Shown in pieces: positions 25,901 to 34,091 of a stretch of 64,000 nt of DNA. Under the pieces are notes generated by a model. It did no database searches. It saw only the letters and a program-made list of their open reading frames with translations, and had not been told where the DNA came from. The position numbers were made by a program, and so were the translations under genes. The stretch is from Sinosporangium siamense (GTDB lineage Bacteria > Actinomycetota > Actinomycetes > Streptosporangiales > Streptosporangiaceae), in NCBI RefSeq assembly GCF_016863435.1, contig NZ_BOOW01000045.1, forward strand, positions 62,001-126,000, given 5' to 3'. Within the stretch, counting starts at the first letter, position 1. Each line of letters starts with the position of its first letter.

Positions 25901-27892
25901 TTGTCCAGCACCCTTGGATATGGCGAGGACCTCGGTGCGGCCGGGCCCGCCCATCCGCTCGAACCGCTGAGCCCGGAGGAGATCGGGCGCGCCTCCGCCA
26001 TCCTCGCGCGCGATCGTGGGCTCAAAGACGACCACCGGTTCGTGTTCATCGAGTTGCACGAGCCGCCCAAGGAGGTCGTCAACGGGTTCCGTGCCGGGGA
26101 CACGTGGGCCAGGCAGGCGTTCGTCGTGCTGCGGGACCGCACCTTCCACCGGACGCTTGAGGCCGTCGTCGACCTGTCCGCCGACAGCGTGGTCAGCCTT
26201 ACGGAGATCCCCGACGCTCAGGCGCCGATGACCAAATACGAGCTGGCGAACTGCAGAGCCGTGATTCGCGCGGATCCCCGCTGGCAGGAGGCGATGCGCA
26301 AGCGCGGCGTCACCGACTTCTCCCTGGTCACCATCGACAAGTGGGCCAGCGGATACACCGGTCCCGAGGACGCGCCCGAGCGGCGGCGCATCGCGCGGCC
26401 GCTCACCTACGTCAAGGACTCGCCGCGCGGCAACGCCTACGCCAGGCCGGTGGAGAACCTCGTCGTCACGGTCGACCTGGACGCGATGGAGGTGCTCGAC
26501 GTCACCGACACCGGTGTGGTCGCGCTCCCACCGACCAACGGCGACTACCGGCCGGACCAGATCGCCGATCCGCGTAACACCCCGGTCTTCGAGTCGGTGC
26601 GCGAGCCGATGAAGCCGATCGTCGTCGAACAGCCGGAAGGGCGCTCGTTCACGATCGACGGGCACGCGCTGACCTGGGCGAACTGGCGGCTTCGGATCGG
26701 CTACACCCCCCGCGAGGGGCTGGTGCTGCACCAGATCTCCTACGCCGACCGCGGGGTCGAACGCCCGGTGATCTACCGGGCGTCGCTCTCCGAGATGTAC
26801 GTGCCGTACGGCGACCCTGGCGACACCCACTGGAACAAGAACGTCTTCGACGAGGGTGAGTACGGCCTCGGCGGCATGGCCAACAGCCTCGTGCTGGGGT
26901 GCGACTGCCTGGGCGACATCGCCTACATGGACGCCTACGTCAACGACCAGACCGGGCAGGCGGTGCGGATCCCGAACGCCATCTGCATCCACGAGGAGGA
27001 CGCCGGCATCGGGTGGAAGCACACCGACACCGACGGCGCCGGCTTCGTGCGCCGCAACCGGCGGCTTGTGATCTCGGTGTTTACGACGGTCGGCAACTAC
27101 GACTACGGGTTCTACTGGTATCTGTATCTCGACGGGTCGATCGAGTTCGAGTCCAAGCTCACCGGAATTCTGTCCACCGGTGCCGTGGAGGCCGGCGTCA
27201 CCCCCGGATACGGCACTCTTGTCGCGCCCGGGCTTTACGGCCCCAACCACCAGCATTTCTTCGGCCTCCGCCTCGACATGGCGGTCGACGGCGAACGCAA
27301 CGACTTCTACGCCGTGCACAGCGAGGCCGCCCCCGACGAGGAGAACCCCTGGGGGAACGCCTGGCGGCAGGTCGTGACCCACCTTGACACCGAGCACGCG
27401 GCCCGCCAGCTGGCCGACCCGGCCGCGGGCAAGGCGTGGCTCGTCGCGAACTCCGAAAAGCGCAACGCGCTGGGGTCCCTGATCGCCTACAAGGTCGAGC
27501 TGGGGGGCTCCCTCACCATGCCGTTCGCCCGGCCCGGCTCGCAGCAGGCCAACCGCGGCGGCTTTACGGCGAAGCACATCTGGGCCACCCCGTACGACTC
27601 GCGCGAACGTTACGCGGCGGGGGAATACGTGGCGCAGCACCCCGGTGGCGACGGCCTGCCGGCCTACACCGAGGGCAACCGTTCGCTCGCCGCCGCCGAC
27701 CTGGTCATCTGGCCTGTGCTCTGCGCGCACCACGTCACACGCCCCGAGGACTGGCCGGTCATGCCGGTCGCCACCGTGGGGCTGCACCTCAAGCCGGTCG
27801 GGTTCTTCGACGGCAACCCCATGCTCGACCTGCCCGCCGAGCGCGGCCACGGTGAGGCCGCCGCGTGCCACACCGACGGTCACCGGCACTGA
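25901..27892 (+). CDS. Copper-containing amine oxidase
   Basis: 663 aa from a TTG start with GAGGAGA about 9 nt upstream. It oxidises a primary amine to the aldehyde with release of ammonia and hydrogen peroxide. VGNYDYG contains Tyr400, the precursor of the topaquinone cofactor; Asp317 (NVFDEGEY) is the catalytic base; His450, His452 (NHQHF) and His629 bind copper. In Arthrobacter phenylethylamine oxidase the residue two before the base is the gate Tyr296; here it is Val315, which may change substrate size. No signal peptide, so it is cytoplasmic like other Arthrobacter-type enzymes. It is the first gene of the LysR-linked cluster. Confidence 0.92.
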   Translation: MSSTLGYGEDLGAAGPAHPLEPLSPEEIGRASAILARDRGLKDDHRFVFIELHEPPKEVVNGFRAGDTWARQAFVVLRDRTFHRTLEAVVDLSADSVVSLTEIPDAQAPMTKYELANCRAVIRADPRWQEAMRKRGVTDFSLVTIDKWASGYTGPEDAPERRRIARPLTYVKDSPRGNAYARPVENLVVTVDLDAMEVLDVTDTGVVALPPTNGDYRPDQIADPRNTPVFESVREPMKPIVVEQPEGRSFTIDGHALTWANWRLRIGYTPREGLVLHQISYADRGVERPVIYRASLSEMYVPYGDPGDTHWNKNVFDEGEYGLGGMANSLVLGCDCLGDIAYMDAYVNDQTGQAVRIPNAICIHEEDAGIGWKHTDTDGAGFVRRNRRLVISVFTTVGNYDYGFYWYLYLDGSIEFESKLTGILSTGAVEAGVTPGYGTLVAPGLYGPNHQHFFGLRLDMAVDGERNDFYAVHSEAAPDEENPWGNAWRQVVTHLDTEHAARQLADPAAGKAWLVANSEKRNALGSLIAYKVELGGSLTMPFARPGSQQANRGGFTAKHIWATPYDSRERYAAGEYVAQHPGGDGLPAYTEGNRSLAAADLVIWPVLCAHHVTRPEDWPVMPVATVGLHLKPVGFFDGNPMLDLPAERGHGEAAACHTDGHRH

Positions 27893-27904
27893 GCGGCGCG
27901 TCCC

Positions 27905-28348
27905 GTGGTTCAACCGTCGCGCCGGGCGCGGGTGCCGGTCATGGTCGCGGCGGTGTGCGCCGTCTCGCAGGCCGCGCTGCACCTGCTGTTCATCGGCTCG
28001 CTTCCCGGGCCGACCGCCGTGCTCACGGTCGTGCTGGCCCTCGCGTGCGCGCTCTGCGCGATCGAGGTGTGGCTGCGGCCACGTCCTCACGCGTGGGCGA
28101 TGATGCTCGTCCTCAGCGTCACCATGATCGTCGTACACATCGGCCTCGGCCATGACGGCGCGGTGACGCACACGGCGGGCCACCACGGGGGCCATCTTGA
28201 CGAACGGACTCCGCTGACAGGCTTCGCGGGTCTCGCGATGAGCGCGGCGATGTGGCTCGCCCTCGCCGAGACGGTCCTGGCCGCCGGGGTGCTGCTGGGG
28301 GTCGCCTGGCGCCGGATCACTCCAGGAAGGAACAGAACGTGTCCATGA
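27905..28348 (+). CDS. Small His-rich integral membrane protein
   Basis: 147 aa, GTG start 13 bp after the amine-oxidase stop, so the two are co-transcribed. Four membrane helices are visible (about 13-33, 37-56, 62-80, 108-132). Between helices 3 and 4 lies a His-rich loop (HIGLGHDG..HTAGHHGGH) of seven histidines in about 25 residues, which suggests metal binding. Next to a copper enzyme this could be a copper-handling protein, but no CopD/PcoD or other named family is recognised with certainty. Confidence 0.6.
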   Translation: MVQPSRRARVPVMVAAVCAVSQAALHLLFIGSLPGPTAVLTVVLALACALCAIEVWLRPRPHAWAMMLVLSVTMIVVHIGLGHDGAVTHTAGHHGGHLDERTPLTGFAGLAMSAAMWLALAETVLAAGVLLGVAWRRITPGRNRTCP

Positions 28349-28433
28349 CGAGACCACGATAAACCGCCGGGCGGCGCCAGCGGGGGAACGCCACCTGTCC
28401 GATCAGCGAACGCCGTCGCGTATGCGGAGGAGC

Positions 28434-29570
28434 ATGTCCGTGAAGACTGGATGGGTCTACAAAGACGAGTACAACTGGTACGACATGGGGAGAAGCCCAG
28501 GGCTGATCCCTCCCGGGAGATTCGTCGAACCAGGCGATCACCTAGATCAACCGGACACCCGCCGCCGCGCCGCCTCGCTGGTCCACACAAGCGGGCTGGC
28601 CGAGCGTCTGACGCCGCTGCGGGTGGCCCCGGCGAGCGACACCGAGCTACTGCGGGTGCACACCCGCGACTACCTGGATTTCCTGATCGAGCAGGACGCC
28701 CTCCCCAAGGGCGGTTACGCGGACCGGGGAATCTGGCGCACACCGTTCGGCCCGGGCGATCTGGAGATCGCCCGGCTGAGCGCCGGCGGGGTCGTCGCCG
28801 CCGCCAGGGCCGTGATGGAAGGCACGGTGCAGAACGCATATGCACTCGTGCGCCCGCCCGGCCACCACGCCCTCCCCGACCGGGGCATGGCTCTCTGCGT
28901 GTTCGCCAACGTGGCTCTCGCCGTACAGGCCGTGCGCCACGAGTACGGCGTGAGCCGCGTCGCAGTGATCGACTGGGACGTTCACCACGGCAACGGCACG
29001 CAGGAGATCTTCTGGGACGACCCGGACGTGCTGACCGTGTCGATCCATCAGGACCGGCTTCTGCAACTCAGCACAGGAGACGCCGACGAGGTGGGCGGCC
29101 CCGGCGCGCTCGGCGCGTGTGTGAACGTCCCCCTTCCGCCGGGGTCGGGAACACATGCCTACCGGGAGGCGTTCCGCAGGATCGTCATCCCGAGAGTGCG
29201 CGACTTCGGCCCCGAGCTGATCGTGGTGGCCAGTGGCTACGACGCGTCCTTCTTCGACCCCAACGGCCACATGCTGCTGGGGGTCAGGGACTACCGGTGG
29301 ATGACCGAACAGGTCATGGAACTGGCAGCCGGCACCTGTGAGGGGCGGCTCGTCGTGGCCCACGAAGGCGGCTACTCGCCGTGGTATGTCCCCTTCTGCA
29401 TGCTCGCCGTCGTCGAGACGCTGGCCGGGGAGCTGACCGAGGTGGGGGATCCCGTGGGGTTCATCGTCGAGGGGAATCCCTTTCAGGAGATCTCACCGGA
29501 CCAGGCACGCGCCGTCGACCGCGTCGAGGCGGCGCTGAACGCGGCCACACATCCGCGGCCGGCGTCATGA
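28434..29570 (+). CDS. Histone-deacetylase-fold amidohydrolase (class II HDAC / acetylpolyamine type)
   Basis: About 378 aa. The SD sequence GGAGGAG at 28426-28432 leaves two choices, ATG 28434 (very close) or GTG 28440 (better spacing). It is a zinc amidohydrolase: RPPGHHA (catalytic His pair), VIDWDVHHGNG (zinc Asp and His), ASGYDASFFDPNG (third zinc ligand) and HEGGYS near the end. Bacterial members deacetylate acetylpolyamines or other acylated amines; few act on proteins. Next to an amine oxidase and an importer, removal of an acyl group from an imported amine before oxidation is plausible. Its stop overlaps the next gene (ATGA). Confidence 0.87.
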   Translation: MSVKTGWVYKDEYNWYDMGRSPGLIPPGRFVEPGDHLDQPDTRRRAASLVHTSGLAERLTPLRVAPASDTELLRVHTRDYLDFLIEQDALPKGGYADRGIWRTPFGPGDLEIARLSAGGVVAAARAVMEGTVQNAYALVRPPGHHALPDRGMALCVFANVALAVQAVRHEYGVSRVAVIDWDVHHGNGTQEIFWDDPDVLTVSIHQDRLLQLSTGDADEVGGPGALGACVNVPLPPGSGTHAYREAFRRIVIPRVRDFGPELIVVASGYDASFFDPNGHMLLGVRDYRWMTEQVMELAAGTCEGRLVVAHEGGYSPWYVPFCMLAVVETLAGELTEVGDPVGFIVEGNPFQEISPDQARAVDRVEAALNAATHPRPAS

Positions 29571-30337
29571 GGGCCTCGTGGCGGCGCGGACTGATCGGGA
29601 CCGCCGCCTTCACGGCGCTTCTCGAACTCCTTCCGCGCACGGGCCTGGTCGACCCCGGCTATCTGCCGACGGCGAGCACGATCGCCGGAGCCCTGGCCGG
29701 CGAACTCTCCCGCGAGGCGTTCTGGTCCGCGCTCCTCGACACCGTGCGGGGCTGGGCCACCGGGCTGGGCGTCGCGATCGTCACCGGCGTCGCCGTAGGA
29801 GTCGTCGTCGGCGTCGTGCCGGGGCTTCGGGCGCTGACCGCGTCGACAGTCGAGTTCCTGCGCCCCATCCCGTCGGTGGCGCTGATTCCGCTCGCCGTCC
29901 TGATGTTCGGCACCAGCATGGAATCCACCCTGATGCTGATCGTCTACGCGAGTTTCTGGCAGGTCCTCGTGCAGGTCCTCGACGGGGTGCGCGACATCGA
30001 CCCGGTCACGCACGAGACCGCGCGCAGTTACGGCTTCGGGGTGTTCACCCGGATCCGGGTCGTCGTCTGGCCCACGGCGCTGCCCCATGTCATGACCGGC
30101 ATGCGCCTGGCGGCGACGGTCGCGCTCGTGCTCGCGATCACCGGTGAACTGGTCATCGGATCCCCGGGCCTCGGCCGCCAGATCGCCCTCGCGCAGTCCG
30201 CCGGCGCCGTCGAGACGATGTACGGCCTCGTGGTCGTCGCCGGCCTGTTCGGGGTCGTGGTGAACCTGTCGATCCGGGCCGCCGAGCGCCGCGCCCTGCG
30301 CTGGCACGTTTCAGTACGCCGAGAGAACGCCGTGTGA
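29567..30337 (+). CDS. ABC importer permease (NitT/TauT type), first subunit
   Basis: 256 aa from ATG 29567, overlapping the HDAC-fold gene by 4 bp; the frame is open earlier but the overlap fixes the start. About six membrane helices and the EAA-like loop (ETARSYGFGVFTRIRVVVWPTALPH) that contacts the ATPase mark it as a BPD-transport permease of the nitrate/sulfonate/taurine group. It forms the importer with the next three genes; two permeases suggest a heterodimer. The substrate is probably the compound degraded by the surrounding enzymes. Confidence 0.88.
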   Translation: MRASWRRGLIGTAAFTALLELLPRTGLVDPGYLPTASTIAGALAGELSREAFWSALLDTVRGWATGLGVAIVTGVAVGVVVGVVPGLRALTASTVEFLRPIPSVALIPLAVLMFGTSMESTLMLIVYASFWQVLVQVLDGVRDIDPVTHETARSYGFGVFTRIRVVVWPTALPHVMTGMRLAATVALVLAITGELVIGSPGLGRQIALAQSAGAVETMYGLVVVAGLFGVVVNLSIRAAERRALRWHVSVRRENAV

Positions 30338-30363
30338 CACGCGTCTCCACGCCGAGAGAACGC
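30316..30363 (+). repeat. 15-bp direct repeat at the permease junction
   Basis: ACGCCGAGAGAACGC occurs at 30316-30330 (end of the first permease gene) and at 30349-30363 (ribosome site of the second). It looks like a small duplication that supplied a new leader for the second gene. Confidence 0.7.
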
Positions 30364-30365
30364 AT

Positions 30366-31130
30366 ATGAGATTCATCCGTTCCATCGCCATCGTCACGAT
30401 CCTGCCCGCCGGCCTCGTCACCGCATGGTGGTTCGTCTCACTGGGCAGCGACAACTTCTTCTGGCCGCCGCTGCGCGACATCCTCGGCACGGTGCCCTCG
30501 ACCTGGCTCGAAGGACGCCTGCAGGCCGACGTCGGACCCTCGCTGCTGCGGCTCGCCGTGGGATATCTGCTCGCCCTGCTCATCGGAGTGCCGACCGGCC
30601 TGGCCATCGGTCTCTCGACTCCGTTGCGGCAATATTGCGAACCGGTCTTCGAGTTCCTGCGGTCGATTCCCCCGCCGGTCCTGGTTCCCGTCATCATCCT
30701 CTTCGCCGGCATCGGCGACACCATGAAGGTCGTCGTCATCGCGTTCGGCTGCGTGTGGCCGATCCTGCTCAACTCAGTCGAAGGCGCCAGGGCCATCGAC
30801 GAGGTGCTTCACGACACCACGCGGATCTATCGCCTAAGCCCGGTGTCGAGATTCCGGCACCTGCTGCTGCGCGGCGCGAGCCCGCACATCGTCACCGGGG
30901 CGCGCCAGGCCCTGTCGATCGCCGTCATCCTCGTGGTCATCAGCGAGATGTTCGCGGCGAGCAACGGGCTCGGATTCACCATCGTGCAGTTCCAGCGGTC
31001 GTTCGCCATCCCGCAGATGTGGTCCGGCATCCTGCTGCTCGGCGCCATCGGGGTGACCCTCGCGTTCGTCTTCAGACTCGTCGAGAACCGCGTCCTGGCC
31101 TGGTATTTCGGCCTTCGCCGTAAGCAATAG
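30366..31130 (+). CDS. ABC importer permease (NitT/TauT type), second subunit
   Basis: 254 aa, with GAGAGAA upstream of ATG. Six membrane helices and an EAA-like loop (DTTRIYRLSPVSRFRHLLLRGASPH) are present. It is similar in plan but not near-identical to the preceding permease. The pair, one ATPase and one lipoprotein complete a high-affinity importer. The 28-bp gap to the first permease contains the second copy of a 15-bp repeat. Confidence 0.88.
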   Translation: MRFIRSIAIVTILPAGLVTAWWFVSLGSDNFFWPPLRDILGTVPSTWLEGRLQADVGPSLLRLAVGYLLALLIGVPTGLAIGLSTPLRQYCEPVFEFLRSIPPPVLVPVIILFAGIGDTMKVVVIAFGCVWPILLNSVEGARAIDEVLHDTTRIYRLSPVSRFRHLLLRGASPHIVTGARQALSIAVILVVISEMFAASNGLGFTIVQFQRSFAIPQMWSGILLLGAIGVTLAFVFRLVENRVLAWYFGLRRKQ

Positions 31131-31197
31131 AACCCGCACGACAGGTCGCGGGCGACGGCTCTCAGGCGACAGGTCGCAAGCAAAAAGAAGGGGCCCC

Positions 31198-32046
31198 ATG
31201 ACCCTCACACCCGTGCTCGCCGTGGACCACGTCAAGAAGGTCTACACGACCGGCACCCGTCACGTCGAAGCCGTCCGGGACCTGCACTTCGATGTGGCGC
31301 GGGGCGAACTCGTCTGCGTCGTCGGCCCCTCGGGCGCCGGCAAGACGACACTCCTGCGGTGCATCGCGGGGCTGATGGACGTCACGGCGGGCGAGGTCCG
31401 GCTGGAGGGCTCGGCCATCTCCGGCCCGCCCCGCGGCATGGCGGTCGTCTTCCAGGAATACGGGCGCAGCCTGTTTCCGTGGATGACGGTCCGCGGCAAC
31501 GTCGAACTGCCGCTCAAGGAGAAGAAGGTTCCCCGCGCCCGGCGCACCGTCCTGGTCGACGAGGCGCTCGCCACGGTGGGGCTCGACCACGTCCACGACT
31601 CCTACCCCTGGCAGCTCTCCGGCGGCATGCAGCAGCGCGTCGCCATCGCCAGGGCCGTGGCCTACGAGCCGCACATCCTTTTGATGGACGAGCCGTTCGC
31701 CGCCGTCGACGCGCAGACGCGCGCCGACCTGGAGGACCTCATCCGCGAGTTGTGGGCGCGGCTGCGGGTCACGGTCCTGTTCGTCACCCACGACATCGAC
31801 GAGGCCGTCTACCTCGGCGAACGCGTGCTCGTGTTGTCGAACTCGCCCACGGTCGTCCTTGAGGACGTACGGATCGACCTGCCCGGCGAGCGCGACCAAC
31901 TCGGCACGAGGGCCCTCCCGAGGTTCGCCGAGCTCCGCGCCCACGTCTACGGACTCGTTCAACAGGCCAAACGGGGCGTGCGGGCCGTTCCGGCCGACGC
32001 GAGCCCGGCCGGCCAAACCTTGCAATACGAAAGGAAGCCCTCATGA
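31198..32046 (+). CDS. ABC importer ATP-binding protein (NitT/TauT type)
   Basis: 282 aa, with AAAGAAGGGG before ATG. All ATPase motifs are intact: Walker A GPSGAGKTT, Q-loop VFQEYGRS, signature LSGGMQQR, Walker B ILLMDEPF, and H-loop FVTHDIDEA. Sequence style is SsuB/TauB/NrtD. It energises the two permeases just upstream. Its last codons overlap the binding-protein gene (ATGA), so subunit ratios are linked by translation. Confidence 0.92.
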   Translation: MTLTPVLAVDHVKKVYTTGTRHVEAVRDLHFDVARGELVCVVGPSGAGKTTLLRCIAGLMDVTAGEVRLEGSAISGPPRGMAVVFQEYGRSLFPWMTVRGNVELPLKEKKVPRARRTVLVDEALATVGLDHVHDSYPWQLSGGMQQRVAIARAVAYEPHILLMDEPFAAVDAQTRADLEDLIRELWARLRVTVLFVTHDIDEAVYLGERVLVLSNSPTVVLEDVRIDLPGERDQLGTRALPRFAELRAHVYGLVQQAKRGVRAVPADASPAGQTLQYERKPS

Positions 32047-33002
32047 AACGTGTGGGGAAAACGCTCTCGGCCATGGTGGCGCTCACTGTCGCGGCGGCCT
32101 GCGGGGGAGGGGGAGAGGAGGCCGGCGGGTTAAAGGAGGTGACCATCGGTCTCGTGCCCGCCGCCGTCACGGCTGCCATCCATGTGGGCATCGACCAGAA
32201 GTTCTTCGAAGCCGAGGGACTGAAACTGACCGTCGAGACGGGGCAGGGCGGGGCCGCACTCCTCCCCGCCGTCTCGTCGGGGCAGATGGAGTTCGCCTCC
32301 AGCACGCCGGTCTCGCTGCTGCTGGCCAGGGACCGGGGGCTGGACGTGCGCGTCATCGCCCCGTGGACGGGTGACGGCACGTCGGCCGGCGGCACGGTCA
32401 AGTCGTCGAACGTCGTGCTCGCCAAGGATCCCGCCGTACGGTCCGCCAAGGATCTGGAAGGCCGGACCGTGGCCATCAACGCGCTCCGCAGTGTCGGCGA
32501 CCTGACGATCCGCGAGGCCGTGCGCCACGCCGGCGGCAATCCGGACCGGGTCAGTTTCGTCGAGATGGGATTCGCGGACATGCCGGGCGCCCTTGCCCAG
32601 GGGCACGTCGACGGGATCTGGACGGCCGAGCCCTTCATCAGCACCTTGGTCGCCAAGGGGAACCACGCGGTGAAGGAGACGAACAACTCCGACGCCGTCC
32701 CCGACATGGCGACCCAGCTCATCTTCACGTCGAAGAAGCTGGCCGACAATGATCCCGAGCTTGTGGCCGCCATGACGCGTGCGCTGAACAAGACCCTGGT
32801 GCACGTGAAGGAGAACCCCGAGAAGGTGCGGGCGCATGTGCCCACCGTTCTCAAGCAGCTCGACCCGGAGATCGTCAAGCGGCTCGATCTCGACGTGTTC
32901 GAGACCGAGGTGCGCCGCGCCCCGCTTGAGCGCATCGGTCAGTTGCTGGAGCTGGAGAAGTGGATCAACTCTCCGGCGGACGTCGGCGGGCTGCTGCCTT
33001 GA
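32043..33002 (+). CDS. ABC substrate-binding lipoprotein (NMT1/SsuA-like)
   Basis: 319 aa. Signal peptide with lipobox AAAC (Cys20), so it is tethered outside the membrane. The two-lobe fold typical of SsuA/THI5-like proteins is seen: VTIGLVPAAVTAAIHVGIDQKFFEAEGL at the start, SGQMEFASSTP, FADMPGALAQGHVDGIWTAEPF. It delivers the ligand to the permeases. The family binds aliphatic sulfonates, nitrate, pyrimidine precursors or aromatic acids; residues that would decide are not readable by eye. It is the last gene before the convergent lysR. Confidence 0.88.
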   Translation: MKRVGKTLSAMVALTVAAACGGGGEEAGGLKEVTIGLVPAAVTAAIHVGIDQKFFEAEGLKLTVETGQGGAALLPAVSSGQMEFASSTPVSLLLARDRGLDVRVIAPWTGDGTSAGGTVKSSNVVLAKDPAVRSAKDLEGRTVAINALRSVGDLTIREAVRHAGGNPDRVSFVEMGFADMPGALAQGHVDGIWTAEPFISTLVAKGNHAVKETNNSDAVPDMATQLIFTSKKLADNDPELVAAMTRALNKTLVHVKENPEKVRAHVPTVLKQLDPEIVKRLDLDVFETEVRRAPLERIGQLLELEKWINSPADVGGLLP

Positions 33003-33071
33003 GCCCAGGCGGCGGTGGCCGCGTGGGGCCGTGGAGGCTTCACCGTACAGGACAGAGCCGATTCGAGGCGC

Positions 33072-33998
33072 TCAGCCGGTCTCCGTCCGAGGAATGGTGG
33101 TCGCGGCGAACGTGGATCTGATCAAGCCGATCAGCGGCCGTGTGAAGGGGTGCGGTGCGTCGCGGTGCTGCGCGACCACGATGTCGAGCACCTCATCCTC
33201 GATCGGGACAAAAGCCAGGTCGTCCCAGCCGGGAGGCTGGTTGGGCACCACGGTGACGCCGAGGCCCGCGCGCACGAGGCCGAGCATGGTCTCGGCGTTG
33301 GCCGCCGAGACGACGATGTTGGGTGTGAACCCGTGCTTGACGCACAGGGCCACGAAGTTCTCGGCGTACAGGCCGGTGGCCCCGACCCACGCCTGGCCCG
33401 CGAGCTCGGTGAGATCCACCGACTCCCTGGCGGCGAGCGGATGGTCGGCGCGCACGGCGACGAACCGCTGAGTGCTCCCGACCCGCATCAGGTGGAGCGC
33501 CGAGGTGTCGAGGTCGAGCACGTCCGGCAGATGGAAGATGGCCAGATCGATCATCTGGTTGCGGATCGCGTGGAGCAGGTCGTCGAAGACATACGACTCG
33601 AGCACGACCTTCAGCTCGGGTGAGTCACGCTCGACCATGGCCATCAGCTTGGGGATCTCCGTGCGCGCCCAGGTCGTGATGTAGCCGATCCTGATCCGGC
33701 TCTCACTCGGGCGAAGCGCCATCTGGATCGGTCGCAGGGTGTCGCGCAGGTCGCCCAGCGCACGCTCGGCGGCGCGGAGCAGCTCCGTGCCCTCCGCGGT
33801 CAGACGCACGCCGGAGGAGGAACGGTCCAAAAGCGTGAATCCGAGTTGCCGTTCCAGTTTCTTGATCTGCTGGCTCACCGCGGGCTGCGAGACGTAAAGG
33901 ATCTCGGCCGCCCGCCGGTAGCTCAGCTCGCGTCCGACCACGACAAAGGTTTCGAGGATGCGCAGGTCGAAGCCCAGCCTGGTCGCCGAGAAGGTCAT
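33072..33998 (-). CDS. LysR-type transcriptional regulator of the cluster
   Basis: 308 aa. An N-terminal winged helix (residues 8-67: LRILETFVVVGRELSYRRAAEILYVSQPAVSQQIKKLE) and a two-lobe co-inducer domain (about 95-300) are complete. It lies on the minus strand inside a plus-strand cluster and diverges from the flavoprotein gene across 93 bp. A T-N11-A dyad (33997-34011) touches its own start codon, which fits autorepression plus activation of the neighbour. Two matching dyads at 25704 and 35860 extend the likely regulon to the amine oxidase and SDR blocks. The co-inducer is presumably the substrate or an intermediate. Confidence 0.9.
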   Translation of the reverse strand: MTFSATRLGFDLRILETFVVVGRELSYRRAAEILYVSQPAVSQQIKKLERQLGFTLLDRSSSGVRLTAEGTELLRAAERALGDLRDTLRPIQMALRPSESRIRIGYITTWARTEIPKLMAMVERDSPELKVVLESYVFDDLLHAIRNQMIDLAIFHLPDVLDLDTSALHLMRVGSTQRFVAVRADHPLAARESVDLTELAGQAWVGATGLYAENFVALCVKHGFTPNIVVSAANAETMLGLVRAGLGVTVVPNQPPGWDDLAFVPIEDEVLDIVVAQHRDAPHPFTRPLIGLIRSTFAATTIPRTETG

Positions 33999-34011
33999 AA
34001 CCCCAGCTTAT
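33997..34011. promoter_or_regulatory. LysR-type operator 2 (ATAA-N7-TTAT), at the lysR start
   Basis: ATAACCCCAGCTTAT contains T-N11-A and overlaps the lysR initiation codon. It lies 81 bp before the divergent flavoprotein gene. A second weaker dyad, TTTCA (34061-34065) and TGAAA (34079-34083), lies nearer the flavoprotein start and may be an additional site. Confidence 0.65.
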
Positions 34012-34091
34012 CGGCACTGGTCCACTCCGTCTTGGAGGGATGAGCTGCAACTTTCAATCATTTCAACGGACAGTTCGCTGAAAGGAGTCCC

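Noticed and set aside
25718-28357. 879-codon open frame antisense to the amine oxidase
   Set aside because: Same GC artefact; its low-complexity G/V/R/H content shows no family, and the amine oxidase on the other strand has all catalytic residues.
28434-29570. Chromatin or protein deacetylation system
   Set aside because: The HDAC fold in bacteria mostly serves small acylated amines, and its neighbours are transport and catabolic genes.
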